Below the pieces are notes generated by a model. It searched no databases. It was not told the origin of the DNA and was given only the letters and a program-made list of their open reading frames with translations. A DNA stretch of 64,000 bases, from contig CATIUR010000001.1 of the NCBI GenBank assembly GCA_949592205.1, positions 264,518,250 through 264,582,249 on the forward strand, given 5' to 3'. Below are positions 23,906 to 35,923 of the stretch, piece after piece. Numbering within the stretch: position 1 is the first letter of the stretch; every line of letters begins with the position of its first letter. The stretch comes from Helichrysum umbraculigerum. Its lineage: Eukaryota > Streptophyta > Magnoliopsida > Asterales > Asteraceae. The position numbers and the translations under genes were made by a program.

Positions 23906-24263
23906 GAGGGAAAAACTTAGCCATAAACTTAGTAGCCAACTCCTCCCAAGTATGAATCGAATTGGGTTCGAGTTCATCAAACCATGCCCGAGCATGTGAA
24001 GATAAAGAGTAGGAGAAAAGATAGAGACGGATGACGTCTCTAGGAGTTCCTAATTGTTCATAGGAGTCATAAAGATTGATGAATCTGTCCAAATGTAAGT
24101 TTGGATCATCAAGCGGAAAACCGTGAAATTGGCAGAAGGTTTTAAGTGATTTGATAATGGTCGGCTTAATTTCGAAGTTTCCGTCAGGTGGTAATACGAT
24201 AGGTCCTCCTCTTCCCTCCAGTAGTGGTGTGCAGGTTGAAGCGAGAGTGATATGATTCGTCAT
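23906..24263 (-). pseudogene. Athila gag, N-terminal fragment
   Basis: From the ATG at 24263, about 119 codons of gag remain: FEIKPTIIKSLKTFCQFHGF, a DDPNLHLDRF block, LYLFSYSLSSHARAWF and TWEELATKFMAKFFP. These are the usual Athila gag (retrotrans_gag) motifs. The frame is cut at 23906 by the plus-strand LTR ending at 23905, which adds a few unrelated codons. The gene begins 157 bases after its primer site, as expected. This is a third, separate Athila copy. Confidence 0.85.
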
Positions 24264-24419
24264 GGCTGATGGAAGTTTGGGTTTGGTAGAAAAGAGAGTT
24301 TTGGAAAGGAAATGGTACTGAAAAGGAAAGAACGGAAAAGGAACTTTCGGATGATATTGATCTTCCGAAAGGATCGCTAAATAACTAAGATAACTAAAAT
24401 CCTAAATCGGTCATTATAG

Positions 24420-24437
24420 TCCCTGGCAGCGGCGCCA
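24420..24437 (-). other. Primer binding site complementary to tRNA-Asp
   Basis: Minus-strand TGGCGCCGCTGCCAGGGA, one base different from the copy at 14175-14192, separated from the LTR end at 24444 by the same AGTTTT spacer. Confidence 0.88.
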
Positions 24438-26190
24438 AAAACTTGATGCGCGCCGATGAGTCAGGTTGTTGAGTTCACCTTGTGAGTGAACCGTCCTCTT
24501 CGTCGAAGGACTGACCGAACAGCACCGGGGCACAGTCAGTGGGTTTTAAAATTTGTAATTGCGGGGCCTAAGTATACTAAAGCTATGGGTGAGTACAGCG
24601 ATAGGTATGATCTAGGGTCCTTCTTCAAACTACAACAGGCATGGGATCTAGACTTTTAATTATCTTTTGTAATTTAGCTGGTTTATCAAGAGTTTGATAG
24701 GGTTTTTGTTTCTTTTCTGTTCTACCTATTCAATTTTAAATTAATCTAAAGTGATGGAGGTGAGGTGACTACGAGAACTACAGATTAACGCGAGTGTTTA
24801 CTATGATAATCATATATGCTATTCAGGGGTAGTTATTTTAGTTAAAGTATTAGTTATGATGACGGGATCAGGATTTAACAGACGTACTTGGAACAATCAA
24901 TGATAACAAAGTAATCTACCTACAGCTTTTCCATGGCTTCCACGTATTTGTACTACACCAGTGGTGTTTCCAACGTTATACCATGTATTCAGCTGTTATA
25001 CGGTAGTTCCGTTGCTACAGTAAACGGTCCTTGTTGTCTATCCTGGACTGGGTATATATGTCCTAATGAGCCATAGCTCCTAGCCTATTATCTATCTAAC
25101 GTAGAGTTGTCCGCAATCAGATAAATAACATGTCACGTGGATAACAGCTATGGAATGTACACTACACTGGAAGTTCTCCCAAATGTAGCAACCAATTTAA
25201 CCAACAACCATCCTCGAATCCTGTTCCCCAATCTCGGACATCTGAGATATCCGAATCATGGCATGAATTGTTGAATAAACAAAAACATGAACATGGGTTT
25301 CCCACCGGAACAAGTTGGGATGGTCGGGTCTAACGGTTGATTAAATTGTTCATCATTATTTCATATAAATCAGCATAACTATTCTACGCATGTTAAACTG
25401 GTGTATGCAGTCAATTTATATTCGAAAACCTAATCATACATCTAATGGCACAAGTGATACTAGCATGCAAACCCTAAAGCAACAATCAGACAAGAACATG
25501 CAGCAGAGCAGCATACAGGGATCAGGTTATTCATGTAGAGTAAATGGATAATTGGTTAAGTCACACATGTTCCGAAAGTTCTCTCTAAAACATGTGTTAT
25601 ATAAAGTGAATCTAATCTATCTCTAATCCTATGCTCCGTGTCTCCCTCCGGTGTATTTCAACCAGGAGAACACCGGCCATGTCAAGTTCAACGATCATCA
25701 GACACAGAATAATAAGCGGCGTACCACTAGTTAAGTTCTAGCATTAAGTTACAAACCACAGCATAAGTTGGATAGATAAACATTGGAGACTCAATTCATA
25801 TATTCAAATATATATCAATAGCATACAGACGGAGTAACGGCGTAATTAAAGCATAACCACCCTAGCATAACGACTATCATAGTAAACACAGATTTGTTTA
25901 GCTAAGCATGGCAATAATTCTAGCAAGCATTTCTAAATAATCATGGCAGTAGCACAACATATTTAAAATAACAAGATAGAGATTATAATAGAACCTGACA
26001 AAGCGTTATTACAAATCTTGCGTAATCGCAGTCTCGGAGCACCTCCGTTACAACTAAGCTAGAAGCTAATCTACTAGCTTAATTATACTAACCTAATCTA
26101 ATTATTTCTAGAGAGAGAGTAGAGAGAGAAATGAAAGAAAGAGATGAAGAATTGATTGTTGGATTATGAAAATGAGATGGTGGTGATGAG

Positions 26191-26199
26191 TATTTATAG
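26191..26199 (-). promoter_or_regulatory. TATA box of the third Athila LTR
   Basis: CTATAAATA on the minus strand, followed within about 60 bases by a CT-rich stretch (complement of 26110-26140). The dyad array lies immediately upstream in the direction of transcription. Confidence 0.65.
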
Positions 26200-26209
26200 G
26201 CTTGGCTCA

Positions 26210-26480
26210 ACCGTATTCCTCAACCGTATTCCTACCTCCAAAATCTCAGCCGTATTTCCCAACCGTATCAAAATCCTACTTTGTACGGCCAAGACATTGA
26301 ATACGGGCAAGATTGGCCGTATACGGGAGAGAATGGGGGCGATACGGGAGAGACTCAACCGTATACGGGCAAGACAGGCCGTATACGGTTGAGCCTTGGC
26401 CGTATATGGCTGGGAAAGGGCGTATACGGCCTTGTCTTGGCCGTATACGGCTGAGCTTGGCCGTATACGGCTTGGCTCTC
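26210..26480. repeat. Array of CCGTATACGG palindromes
   Basis: About six perfect or near-perfect 10-base palindromes between 26310 and 26480, joined by linkers such as GTTGAGCCTTGG and CTGAGCTTGG, plus weaker half-sites (AACCGTATTCC) down to 26210. The array ends about 10 bases before the TATA box. Frames of 78-90 codons through it are repeat artefacts. Confidence 0.85.
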
Positions 26481-26851
26481 CCGTATTGTTGGTCTTCGGT
26501 TGCTTGGATTCTTCGTTTGGGCGTAACTTCTTCGTCGGTTATCCATTTTGACGTTCTTTATATTCACGCGTTCGTAATTTCCTAACGAAGAAAATGACAT
26601 AAATTAGAGGTCATAATTCTAAGTAGAACTCAAAAAGTGCTAAAAAACGTGAACAAGAATGCTTATGATCGTATTCGTTAGATTTATCGTGTTTTTCGAC
26701 CATTAAAGTTGATTTCTGAAACATTGTCTATGTTTTAGCCCAAGTGATGAGTTTTAGTAATAAATCGTTCATTTCGGATATATTCATCATGATTTAGGCT
26801 AAAAAGGTGAGAATAATGCACGTAAAAAACTTGACTATTTACGTGTCATCA

Positions 26852-27854
26852 GTCGGTTCTGGTTCGTATGAAGAATGGACTGTTTATGATGCATTGCTAA
26901 CTTGGCTGACGAATGGGTATCTCAATATAACCATTGTGTCTAGATGGGCGATGTAAGCTCTATAATAATGTCTATAAAAAGTATCTCTATATATTATATT
27001 CTTATTTCTTAATATTACTATTTTAATCATAATTTTGATATTTTGATCTTAGGGACTTGTGGGTCCATCGTGAGGTGCAATTACCTCCAAACGGATGTGC
27101 ATTCCTACATCCTAGTATATGCCAATCATTGTATTGTGAACAGAAGGCTCATCACACGAGTGTTACTGATCACATCATCTCGCAGTTTAAACATCACAAT
27201 GCCAACCAGTTCTTCATGGCTCCCTATAATCATCACAAGTACATTTTATACAAATGTGTGTTCGTGTGTGTTTGTATGTGTGTATGAGTACGTTTCACGG
27301 ATTTAACTATAATTGCTTTACTTACAATCAAATATCTAAATATTTGTTTAGTGAACATTGGATCCTCTTCATTCTCGACAATGTCACACAAACGGGCTAC
27401 ATCTTATATTCATTGAAGGGTTCAATAACTAAAAATGATTATGCAGGTGTTGCTCGTGTGGAAGAGTAAGAATTTTTCAATATGGATATTTCTAAGATAT
27501 GATGAATATTGTTTTTAAACTTGTTAAGTTAATTATATTCATTATATAAGGTGTCGTGTCGGGAGCTGGAAATGGAATATGGTGAACTGTCCCCAACGAA
27601 AATCGACTTGGGAATGCGGTTATTACGTTATTCTAAATATGTTTACCAAGATGATGTCTAAGCAAATAAACTTCCCAACTAATGTAAGTCTTAAGAAATA
27701 TGAAAATATAATAAATTTGTTCATTGTAGATACTTAACTTGTTAATTGAATTTGGTTATAGAATTGGAGAGACACAAGGAGTTATTTATACGTGGACTTG
27801 GACGATGCGGTATATAACGGCTGTAAAAGGTTTGCCAATGTTTACTTTTCGTGA
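26852..27854 (+). pseudogene. CACTA Ulp1-like cysteine protease, C-terminal exons
   Basis: Five exon segments fit GT-AG introns in phase: 26852-26952, 27053-27238, 27352-27465, 27551-27683 and 27762-27854. Recognisable protease motifs are EHWILFILDNV with the catalytic His, GYILYSLKGS, NCPQRKS with the oxyanion Gln, and WECGYYVILNMF with the catalytic Cys. In relatives the third motif reads LDSLKG; here the Asp position is Tyr, so the catalytic Asp appears lost. Plant CACTA elements often carry a Ulp1-like gene. Here it lacks its N-terminus, so it is a remnant. Confidence 0.8.
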
Positions 27855-27899
27855 TCAATTTAGATGAACTTGATATCAAGATGTTTTGTAATTATATGT

Positions 27900-28508
27900 T
27901 AATATGATATTTGGATGATATTTGTACCATGTATATATGTTGTAAATTCGGTTATTTGGCTTTCTGGAAATCGATATGGTCAGTATTTGGCTACTGGAAT
28001 TTGGTAATTGTATGATAGTGCGGCTACGAGAAATTTTGGCAGGAATCAAATAAAGACCGTTAAAAGCGGTAATTTGAACCGCCTAATATTGAATAAAATT
28101 ATTCGGTAGTTTTTATTTTTGTTTTGGCCCCATCGATAATAAAAACAGTTACTAAACACCGCCCTACAATTTAATCAAAGACATTCTAATAAATCAAAAA
28201 AGATTAATTAAAAGCCATAAAATAATGAGGAAAACCGCCTTTATATATGTTAACATCTGGAGCCAAAACACACAAGACGCACCGCCTTATTTTAATTCAA
28301 AAATCCCCGCCCTTAAATTACGGAACAGTGTCTAAGAAAAAACTGCCCTTAAAATATTAAAACCCGCTTTACATATATTTCTTTAAGGCGGTGTTTTCAC
28401 CGCCTCCAATTAGGTTTATCTTTTAAACATCGCTCGCATTGATGGAGAGCCGTTCACCGCCCGTAATGTGCTTTTTCATCGCCCGTAATTTGCATTTTTG
28501 TAGTAGTG
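27900..28508 (+). repeat. GCGGT/ACCGCC subterminal motif region of CACTA element 2
   Basis: Repeated ACCGCC, GGCGGT and CCGCCC words in both orientations, including a GGCGGTGTTTTCACCGCC hairpin near 28386. They form the subterminal repeat zone, with a motif quite different from the TGTGACC motif of the first CACTA element. Confidence 0.75.
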
Positions 28509-28511
28509 TTA

Positions 28512-28662
28512 ATACGGTATCGGAAACAAAAGGATAGAAAATGCTGAAATCATTTAACTGGGACTTTACGAAACTACACTCGGGTATGTTTGGGAGCATT
28601 GACGTGTTGATAAACGCTTACCAATATTATTATGTTTATTTGAGACATGTCTAAGTGGGAGC
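28512..28662 (+). mobile_element. Ty1/copia internal remnant next to the 3' LTR
   Basis: About 150 bases with the end-of-pol feel of copia elements (a TATTTGAGACATGTCTAAGT stretch), then the polypurine tract AAGTGGGAGC. The rest of the internal region is cut off at the CACTA end at 28508. Confidence 0.6.
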
Positions 28663-29327
28663 TGTTGGGATATGTCCATATCACAAATAAATATATGTCC
28701 GGATTATACGTGAGCCTATTGGGTAACACAAGTTAACACGCAGATACCATTCATATAACCATGTTAAATTAATTATAATAACTATTTGAGTTATTTAATT
28801 AATTTGTGATCATTTAATATATGTTATTAAATTATAGGGTCCAAGGTGAAAGTTATTATAATTAAATTGTTGTTTCTAATTACTTAAAAGGTTTATAATT
28901 AATTAATAATAAAAGGTTATTATTATTTATTATAAAAGGATTATATTAATATAATAACTTTAACCCGTTTTGGAATCTAATCCCTTTCTCCTCTCTGGTT
29001 TTTTTCGGCCGACTTCAAAACCCCAAGAAGGGGAGTCAAAATTCCTAGTCCCAAGCAAGAAAAAAAAGAGACTTAATTGGTAATTAAACTAGCATTCGGG
29101 TGGTGATCAATAACGTGTTGTGTGTGAAGCCATAAAGGGTTTTTCTTTTAAAACCTCTATAGTTCGTTCGTGTCTAAAAAGTTGTTCCTCGCTTAATCCA
29201 CAACAAGAAAAGGTACGCAAGATAGTTTCGTTGTGTTTGTGTTGATTAATTGTATGCTATACATGATCCTATTTTCCGTTGCGTTTACTTGTGAATATTA
29301 CTTGTTTAATATGTATAAATTCCAACA
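28663..29327 (+). repeat. Ty1/copia 3' LTR (665 bp)
   Basis: Starts TGTTGGGATATGTCC after a polypurine tract and ends AATTCCAACA, giving TGTTGG/CCAACA inverted termini typical of copia LTRs. No second LTR is in the window, so age cannot be judged. Confidence 0.8.
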
Positions 29328-29431
29328 GTTTCGTAATTCATTCGAACAAATTATAAGCAAGTAAATTAGCTAAAAATGTTCAAAAGTAGAATTATTACAT
29401 ATATAAATGTATATACTAACCATTTTTATAG
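29328..29431. other. Unassigned AT-rich sequence
   Basis: Flank between the copia LTR and the duplicated locus. I see nothing recognisable in it. Confidence 0.3.
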
Positions 29432-31360
29432 AAGTATACATATCTTAGTATTATAATTTAATTTGAGGAAAATCTAAGTGAAAGACATTTAATGAAGTTG
29501 AATTTTTTATAAATAATATAAATTGTAATTAATAAAGATGTATAATTGGAAATTATTAAGTTTAACTTGTACTCTAATGATAGGCTGTTGGCTCACCCAT
29601 TTGGCATCATTGTAGCATCCATCTATCGTGGACTCAGATTTGGACGCATGCTAATTGCTAGCTAAAACCGTAAAACACGTACTTCTCCTACATGCGTTAT
29701 ATATGCTCCATGACAAATTTTCATATAATCATATACTTTTAACTTTTAATGTCTCAACATGTCAAATTTTCTAAGTATGGGGCGTTTATTAACATCACAA
29801 ATTCTCTAAGGTGGCGTTAATTAGAGAAGGTAATGTCTATCATTTATCATTTTATCATTATTCGCAAAGGATTTGAGAAATGCTTTTGATGCCGATCAAA
29901 TCTTAGATTGTAATTTGTAATTCGGTATATTTAAACCTATGGGATTTTAAATCCATTAGCTAGTATGTTTTAAATGTTGGGATTTCAGAATTCCGAACCA
30001 AACGCCACCAAAGTATGAGACGCATATTACTTACAATCCTATCTGCCTACGTCACACAATTACACGATCAATACGTAAGAGCTAAATCTAGCTAATTACA
30101 TAGCGGTCTTGCTTTTATGGTGAACCAGCGAATTCATTGTTCGGATGTGAAAATCAATCATTTAAGTTGTTAAAGAACAAGAAAATCGCTAGCCATGCAT
30201 GTTACAGATTAAATGAGACTTCAAGCTGGACAGCACGCATCATTGGAACTAATCTAGCTTTGGTATAACTATAACGATAACGATAAGTCGATAACTATAA
30301 CTATAACTAATGAAGTAATAATATGATAATAGTACGTTGCTCTTATATTGATTGCACATGCATCGCTATGTCTTTGCTAATTAACATCTTAAATTAGTGA
30401 TGATTACGAAATGTTGTGACAGGAGTATTATTTTTCATATTTTAATATAACGAGCTGAGCACCATAGATAGGTTTTGAGTTCTGACATATATAATTGATT
30501 TAGCTAGCATAGTATTCGTGGGCAAACAATTATTATTATGAAGATTAATGGTGAGTTTATTATTTTACTAACATTTGTTACCTATAGGAGTTTTTTTGTT
30601 CAAGAAGGGTAAATTAATCAATGGATTGGATTTTATCTTCTTTTTGTGTTAGAATTCACATTTTGTTCGATATTCCTATATAACCTTACCAGTTATGGAG
30701 TTTCTTTTTGTTGTTGTTGGAGATGATTAGCAGACCATGGGTATCATCTATATTTGGGTGCGTGAGTCGAATCGATTATCATTTCTTATTACTTAAGATG
30801 GACGGTTTGATAGTCATTAGCTCCTGCTATATGAGACGTATATCTTGCTAGCTAGGAAGTCGATTAATTAAGTATATGTACATAAGCAAATCATTAGTGC
30901 AACCACATATCACAACACGGAAACTTGCATACTGTTAGGCTAAAAGTAGGCCCAAATATGTTCATATGACAAACTTCAAAAGTGTAAACTCAAAATGAAA
31001 ATTGCCTTCGGACTTTCGGTGATATCAATAACGTAGTTTACATCTCCAATCTATTATTTAAAAAATGATGTTACTTAGACAAATGTGGCTTCATAATTGT
31101 CAAGTTCAGGCTAAAGAATCAACAAGATCGATCTAGTAAAGCCCTTTAACTTATCCATCAAAATTAGTTATAAAGTAGCACAAAAGGGCTTAAGTTTGAA
31201 CCCTCTGTTTAGTTCGGGCCCAGAAAAGCCCTAACTACCTTTGAAGTACTAAACAATGGATTACAATTAGTCGTCATACTTGTTTGATCTGGCCCAGTCT
31301 AGGTTGAGCTAAACCCGAAAAGGCCCAAAATTCCTTTTACATATAAGCATTCTAGTTTTT
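29432..31360. repeat. Segmental duplication, copy 1 (uninterrupted)
   Basis: The sequence TATCTTAGTATTATAATTTA onward is matched piece by piece by 39146-52240: 29580-29830 by 40555-40830, 29860-29935 by 49270-49360, 29944-30170 by 49930-50160 and 30188-31357 by 51069-52235. Identity looks high (over about 90 percent by eye). It contains no coding frame. This copy shows the pre-insertion state of the locus. Confidence 0.85.
29810..30009. mobile_element. Possible 200-bp MITE with GGTGGCGTT ends
   Basis: Starts GGTGGCGTTAATTAGAG and ends with the complement of GGTGGCGTTTGGTTCGGAAT. Short inverted ends and size fit a MITE, but no clean target duplication is visible. The same ends occur in copy 2 at about 40787 and 49992. 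Confidence 0.4.
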
Positions 31361-31805
31361 ATTGATACTGGATGAGGACCCACAACAACGCGAGTTTTAA
31401 CATTTGATTTTGTAAATTGTGCACTTAAAAATTTAAAGTCACATGAAACTGTACCATGAAACAAACTTTCAGATAATATAATCACCAACTAATAACATCA
31501 AAAATATACCTCATCATTTTGATATAGTTCAAGTCTTTTGATTTTTTTTAATTAATAATTAAATATAAGATTACAATAAAACTATCATATTCATACTACT
31601 AAATCAACCATCAAAACCTAAATTAAATAACATAAGTATACACAAGACATTAAAGCAATGCCATTTGGTGATATATTGATCCACACACAAAGTAATTAGG
31701 TCAATATTGTACCGTTTAATCGTTACCAAGTAACTCATAACTCATTCAAATATATAGAAGAACCTAATTAAGATCTAATAAATCATGAACCAGGCTTAAA
31801 GATAA

Positions 31806-31834
31806 CTAGTTTAAAACCCGCAAAAATTGCGGGT
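31806..31834 (-). mobile_element. Helitron-like 3' terminus
   Basis: On the minus strand a hairpin (ACCCGCAATTTTTGCGGGT) is followed by a short AT spacer and CTAG, then T: the hairpin-plus-CTRR pattern of Helitron 3' ends. The 5' end (TC) was not located. Confidence 0.5.
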
Positions 31835-32068
31835 CTCTTTTAGGTTACACTATAGTAGGTAGTTCGTGAAGAATATTTATAAATACTGTAGCTGATGTAA
31901 AGCATGTACGTACAGTAAAGTCATCAAAGATTTATGTGCTTATTCTGCCAGGTGTACCGCACGCAAAATGTACGAACTCTTTTTTATATATGTTAGAAAT
32001 AACATAATGAGCTGGCTCTTTGAGATTTAGCATACATAGAGGTGTTAGGAGGAATCACTTCCAATCTA

Positions 32069-32096
32069 CTAGCTTTGTACCCGCGCAAAGCTGCGG
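32069..32096 (-). mobile_element. Helitron-like 3' terminus
   Basis: Minus-strand hairpin CCGCAGCTTTGCGCGG, then GTACAAAG and CTAG followed by T. The matching 5' end was not identified. Confidence 0.5.
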
Positions 32097-33593
32097 CGTC
32101 GAAATGATAACGGATTTACGATATTTTAAATGGGTTTCTTTTTTTCGATGATTCATGGGGTCATCATGCTATCAGATAGATCCCGAATGGTTTTCTTACG
32201 TATTGATGCCAAAAATGGTATAGTCGCCAACAATTAATTTAATACTAAAATTTTAGATTGCGTTTGGTTCATTATGTTGATGAAACTGAAATTTTATTAA
32301 AGTTGTTGATTCCAAATTCAGTTGATTTCTTAACCAAATATCATTACGAAATGAAATTGAAATTCAATCATCAAAAATACTCACATCTTTAAAACGTCGA
32401 TTACACACATCCTTAAAACGTCGAGAGTTTCAAATAAGTATACAAATAGCTTTAGAAAAAACAAACTTATTACATCAAGTGAGCTAAAATTAAACTAAAT
32501 TTAATTGTATTTTATATGACAAACATTAATATATTACTAAAAATATATATTATTGAATTGATCAAAACCTTTTTAGAATTATTCAGATACATCCACACAA
32601 TTTAATCTTTGGGTTAATTTTAATATATAACCATTTTAAACCTCTTAATATCATATTTACCCAACTAATGTACATAATATCATATACACCCAATTTAAAC
32701 ATAAAAACTCTCCTAATTACCATGTCATATTACATCCTTTAAAAACTTTAATCTACACTAACAAATCCCAATTTTACTCCCTTTTGTTAATAAATATACA
32801 ACAATTTTCAATTATTAAATCAACACTCCGGAAAAAAAAATTACAATCGTGAATTGCTCCGGCACCAAGTAGTAGGTCTAGTCGAAGAATTTATTTAATA
32901 TTGAAATGGACTACTTTATGTATGGATTTGTTACTATTTATTTTCTTCATTTTTCTAAAATAAAATTTTGCCAGTAACTGCATTCCTAACACCTGTTAAA
33001 CTATATGTTTTAGAATTGTTTAATTGCTCAATTTTATTACAGGCCTGGAAATTTATAATAGAATGACATCATTATTTAAATATTGATAAAATTGTACATG
33101 CTGCATTTTTTCGACTTCAATTCACCTAATCTGTTTGATTGAAATTTCTTCGTCTAATAATCGATTCCTGTTAGTAAATTATTTTACTTATTTTCAATGA
33201 AGGGATATAATAGGAACTTGTTAATGTAGATAATTGATTTATCTGAATTTTATACTCCACAATAGGTATAAATGAGAGTTTTAATCTTAAATTATATATA
33301 AGAAACAGTTGATGATGTCATCAAAAATCTAATCAACCAATAGAATTACTCAATTTTGTCCAATTAGCTAAATTATAGGATTTAGTGACATCATAATCAT
33401 TAATTATTTATTATATAAAGAAAAATAATTACGATATTTTATCCAAATAGGTATTCGTAATACATTAGAACTATTATCATATCACAATAGGTATTCGTAA
33501 TATATTAAGACTATTATCATATCACAATTTGATTTGATGATGCGTTGATGAGATTTAATCCTTCATATCAACAACTTTTAAAATCTATTTGTT

Positions 33594-33962
33594 TTCGTCC
33601 AACCCCATGTAATACACGCAGGGGCGGATCTGGCCCATTAGAAGGGGGTGCCCAGGCCCCCCATGAGTTTAGCCCAGCAATAATAAATATATATCTTTTC
33701 TAGTGGACTTTGAATATAAGTTGAAGTTGGGCCCCCATGGACTTTTAATACAATTAGCAGCTGGCCCCTTATGACAATTAAATTAAAGAAAACTTGAGCT
33801 CATTTTTGAATGCTTAATTTTATACTTCATTTTCATCATCCACAACTTCAATTCAAGAGAATTAATTTGATGCAATTTATATTTTATATAAGGGAATTAA
33901 TTTATGCCCCCCACGACATAAATTCCTGGATCCGTCACTGAATACACGGGTATAGAGTCTAG
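33594..33962 (+). mobile_element. Helitron-like 3' terminus split by a hAT MITE
   Basis: With the MITE at 33619-33940 and one target copy removed, the flanks give a CCCATGTAATACACGGGT hairpin followed by ATAGAGT and CTAG (33959-33962). The MITE thus landed in the terminal hairpin. Confidence 0.5.
33619..33940. mobile_element. hAT-type MITE (322 bp) with 8-bp target duplication
   Basis: Ends CAGGGGCGGATC and GGATCCGTCACTG form an imperfect terminal inverted repeat of the common plant CAGGGGCGGA type. AATACACG flanks it exactly on both sides (33611-33618 and 33941-33948). No ORF inside. Confidence 0.88.
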
Positions 33963-34391
33963 TATATTTATATAGGGTAAGGGTATATATGATATCATGT
34001 ATATTAGGTGGGTAAATATGATATTAGAAGATTTAAAATGTGTACATATAAAATTAACCCTTAATTTGATTCCTTTATTCGACCCGTGTAATCAATTTAA
34101 GCAATCCGTACTGATTGAACAATCCATAATTCGATTAATCCAATCTATTTAACATAATTCGGATTTGAATCAAATGAATTATTCATATTCGAGTAAAAGT
34201 GACGTCCCTAGTAAAAAGTGTAAAATTAATACATACCAACCAATAAAGCCCAAAAAAAATGCATGAAGTTGTTAATAAAATAGAACCTAGTTTTTTGGGG
34301 CTAAAATGGTAACGTATGACACTTTGACTGACCATGCAAGAAAGCAAGTTTTACCACTGAGTTTATTTGGCTATAGGTGGTGCCTTTCAAT
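33963..34391. other. Unassigned AT-rich intergenic DNA
   Basis: About 430 bases between two hAT-type elements. I see no gene, repeat or terminus in it. Confidence 0.3.
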
Positions 34392-35378
34392 TAGGGGTGT
34401 ACGTGGTCCAAAAACTGCACCGAACCGGACCAGAACCGCACCGGACTGCGAACCATTAAATGAAAAATCAAGAATCATGAACCGCACCATGTAATTCGGT
34501 TCTGGTCCGGTATGGTTCCGGTTAACCAAAACCGCGAACCAAATAGTATACGCGCGTATGTTATAAAGAATAAGATGTGTAAAAGCATATAGTTATCAAA
34601 TTAAATTAAATAATTAAGGAATCAGAAAAAACTTAAAATCGTTTAATAATCGATACTAAAATGTTGTTGTAATTCTAACATAATATGGATATATCTAGTT
34701 GCGGATCCATGATTTATCGTGACCCGTAACATTGGTACCTTACTTTTTGTTACAAACAAAGAATGTAACAAAAAGTGCAATTTTTTATAAGAAATTTACA
34801 GTATATGTAACTAATGGACCCGTAGTAACTATTACCCCTACCATCTATATGACTCCACCCCTGGATACATCTATGTTTTTTTTCAAACAAAACATGCATG
34901 TATGTCGAATACAAAAAAATAGGGTTGATCAAGTTCCCAAAAAGATTTATTAAATGGATCAGTCGTTAACAATCTATCAAAAAAAACATGATTGGGGAAG
35001 TATGTTTACGACGAATAAGAGAAAAAAAAAATGTAAGTTGGATTTTTTTGGTGCATGAAATATAGAAGATAAAAATCTAAAAAAACATATATAATTATAA
35101 TTAATATAACAATTTTTTGAAATCTAATTATATTACTCAATTTCTATCGATATTAAAAGATACATATATTAAGTATATATTTCTCTTTTCCTATAAAACT
35201 GGTTCTGGCAATTCGAACCGTTTTTACCAGTTCTAGAACCAAACCAAACCGTGAACTATTAAGGCTAAAATATAGAACCGAGAACCGGACCGTTGTGCTA
35301 CGGTCCGGTTCGGTTCTGGTCCGGTCCTGATTCAGTTTACCGGTTCTAGCGGTTCCGGACCATTTATGTACACCCCTA
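34392..35378. mobile_element. hAT-type non-autonomous element (987 bp) with 8-bp target duplication
   Basis: Starts TAGGGGTGTACGTGGTCC and ends GGACCATTTATGTACACCCCTA, so the termini are inverted. The inner flanks repeat AACCG and CCGGTTC words. CTTTCAAT is duplicated on both sides (34384-34391 and 35379-35386). The short frames inside are not transposase. Confidence 0.88.
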
Positions 35379-35554
35379 CTTTCAATTATATACGGAGTAT
35401 TTCTGAGTGTAAGTGTGTAACAATGCTTTGTATCACTCAGTTCACTCTCATTTCAAATTTCATAAAATAAAGACTAATATAAATGAGTATCTTTATTTTA
35501 GAAAGTGGAGAGATAGGACATTCAAAAATCTACAACAACTTCAACTACGATAAA

Positions 35555-35905
35555 GCTTTTCGGCGGAATGAAGCAATATTCAATGACTTCAAGGAATGAA
35601 GCAATATTTAATAACTCAACTTTATGTTGGAACTAAGTCGTGGAACGTGTAAAATTGATGTCTTTTATTTGAGCAGTTGAAGGGAACCAATGTAAAGCTT
35701 TTCAGCTTCATATATGGTGTTCACAACCGTGGGATATAGCGTAGAATCTTAGCATATAATCTCCTTTGGTTTGCTTTTTTGAACTCGGATCATATGTCAA
35801 ATGGTTATGTTATTTGGGATATGATTTAGTTATGCATTGTTGTAATATTTTTCAACTTCTGTTGAATTTAATGATATATTCCTTTTTGCCAAAAAAAAAA
35901 AAAAA
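35555..35905 (+). mobile_element. 5'-truncated L1-type LINE 3' end with poly(A)
   Basis: About 350 bases ending in TTTTTGCC plus a 15-A tail, preceded by a TTCTGTTGAATTTAATGATA stretch typical of plant L1 3' ends. The 13-base CAACTACGATAAA is duplicated at 35542-35554 and 35911-35923, supporting target-primed insertion. Confidence 0.75.
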
Positions 35906-35923
35906 CCCTACAACTACGATAAA

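Larger units (their letters stand above)
24444..26851 (-). repeat. 5' LTR of the third Athila (2408 bp)
   Basis: On the minus strand it starts TGATGACACG at 26851 and ends GCGCATCA at 24444, next to its primer site. The left end shares the TTTTAAAATTTGTAATTGCG block with the LTR at 4762. Near the promoter it carries a CCGTATACGG array (26310-26480), a TATA box and a CT-rich leader. Its right edge falls inside a CACTA exon. Confidence 0.85.
26852..28508 (+). mobile_element. Second CACTA element, 3' part
   Basis: Contains the last exons of a Ulp1-like protease gene and a subterminal region. It ends TTTTTGTAGTAGTG at 28508, the complement of a CACTACTACAAAAA terminal repeat. TTA (28509-28511) is the likely target site. 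The 5' part is lost because an Athila LTR ends inside an exon at 26851. Confidence 0.85.
31361..33610. other. AT-rich intergenic DNA with Helitron-like ends
   Basis: No gene is seen. Two Helitron-type 3' ends in minus orientation lie at 31806-31834 and 32069-32096. The remainder is low-complexity AT-rich sequence. Confidence 0.4.

Noticed and set aside
26156..26600. Frames of 78-90 codons rich in YGR motifs
   Set aside because: Produced by the CCGTATACGG array.
27043..27306. 87-codon alternative frame
   Set aside because: The Ulp1-like exon is in another frame and fits splice sites and motifs much better.
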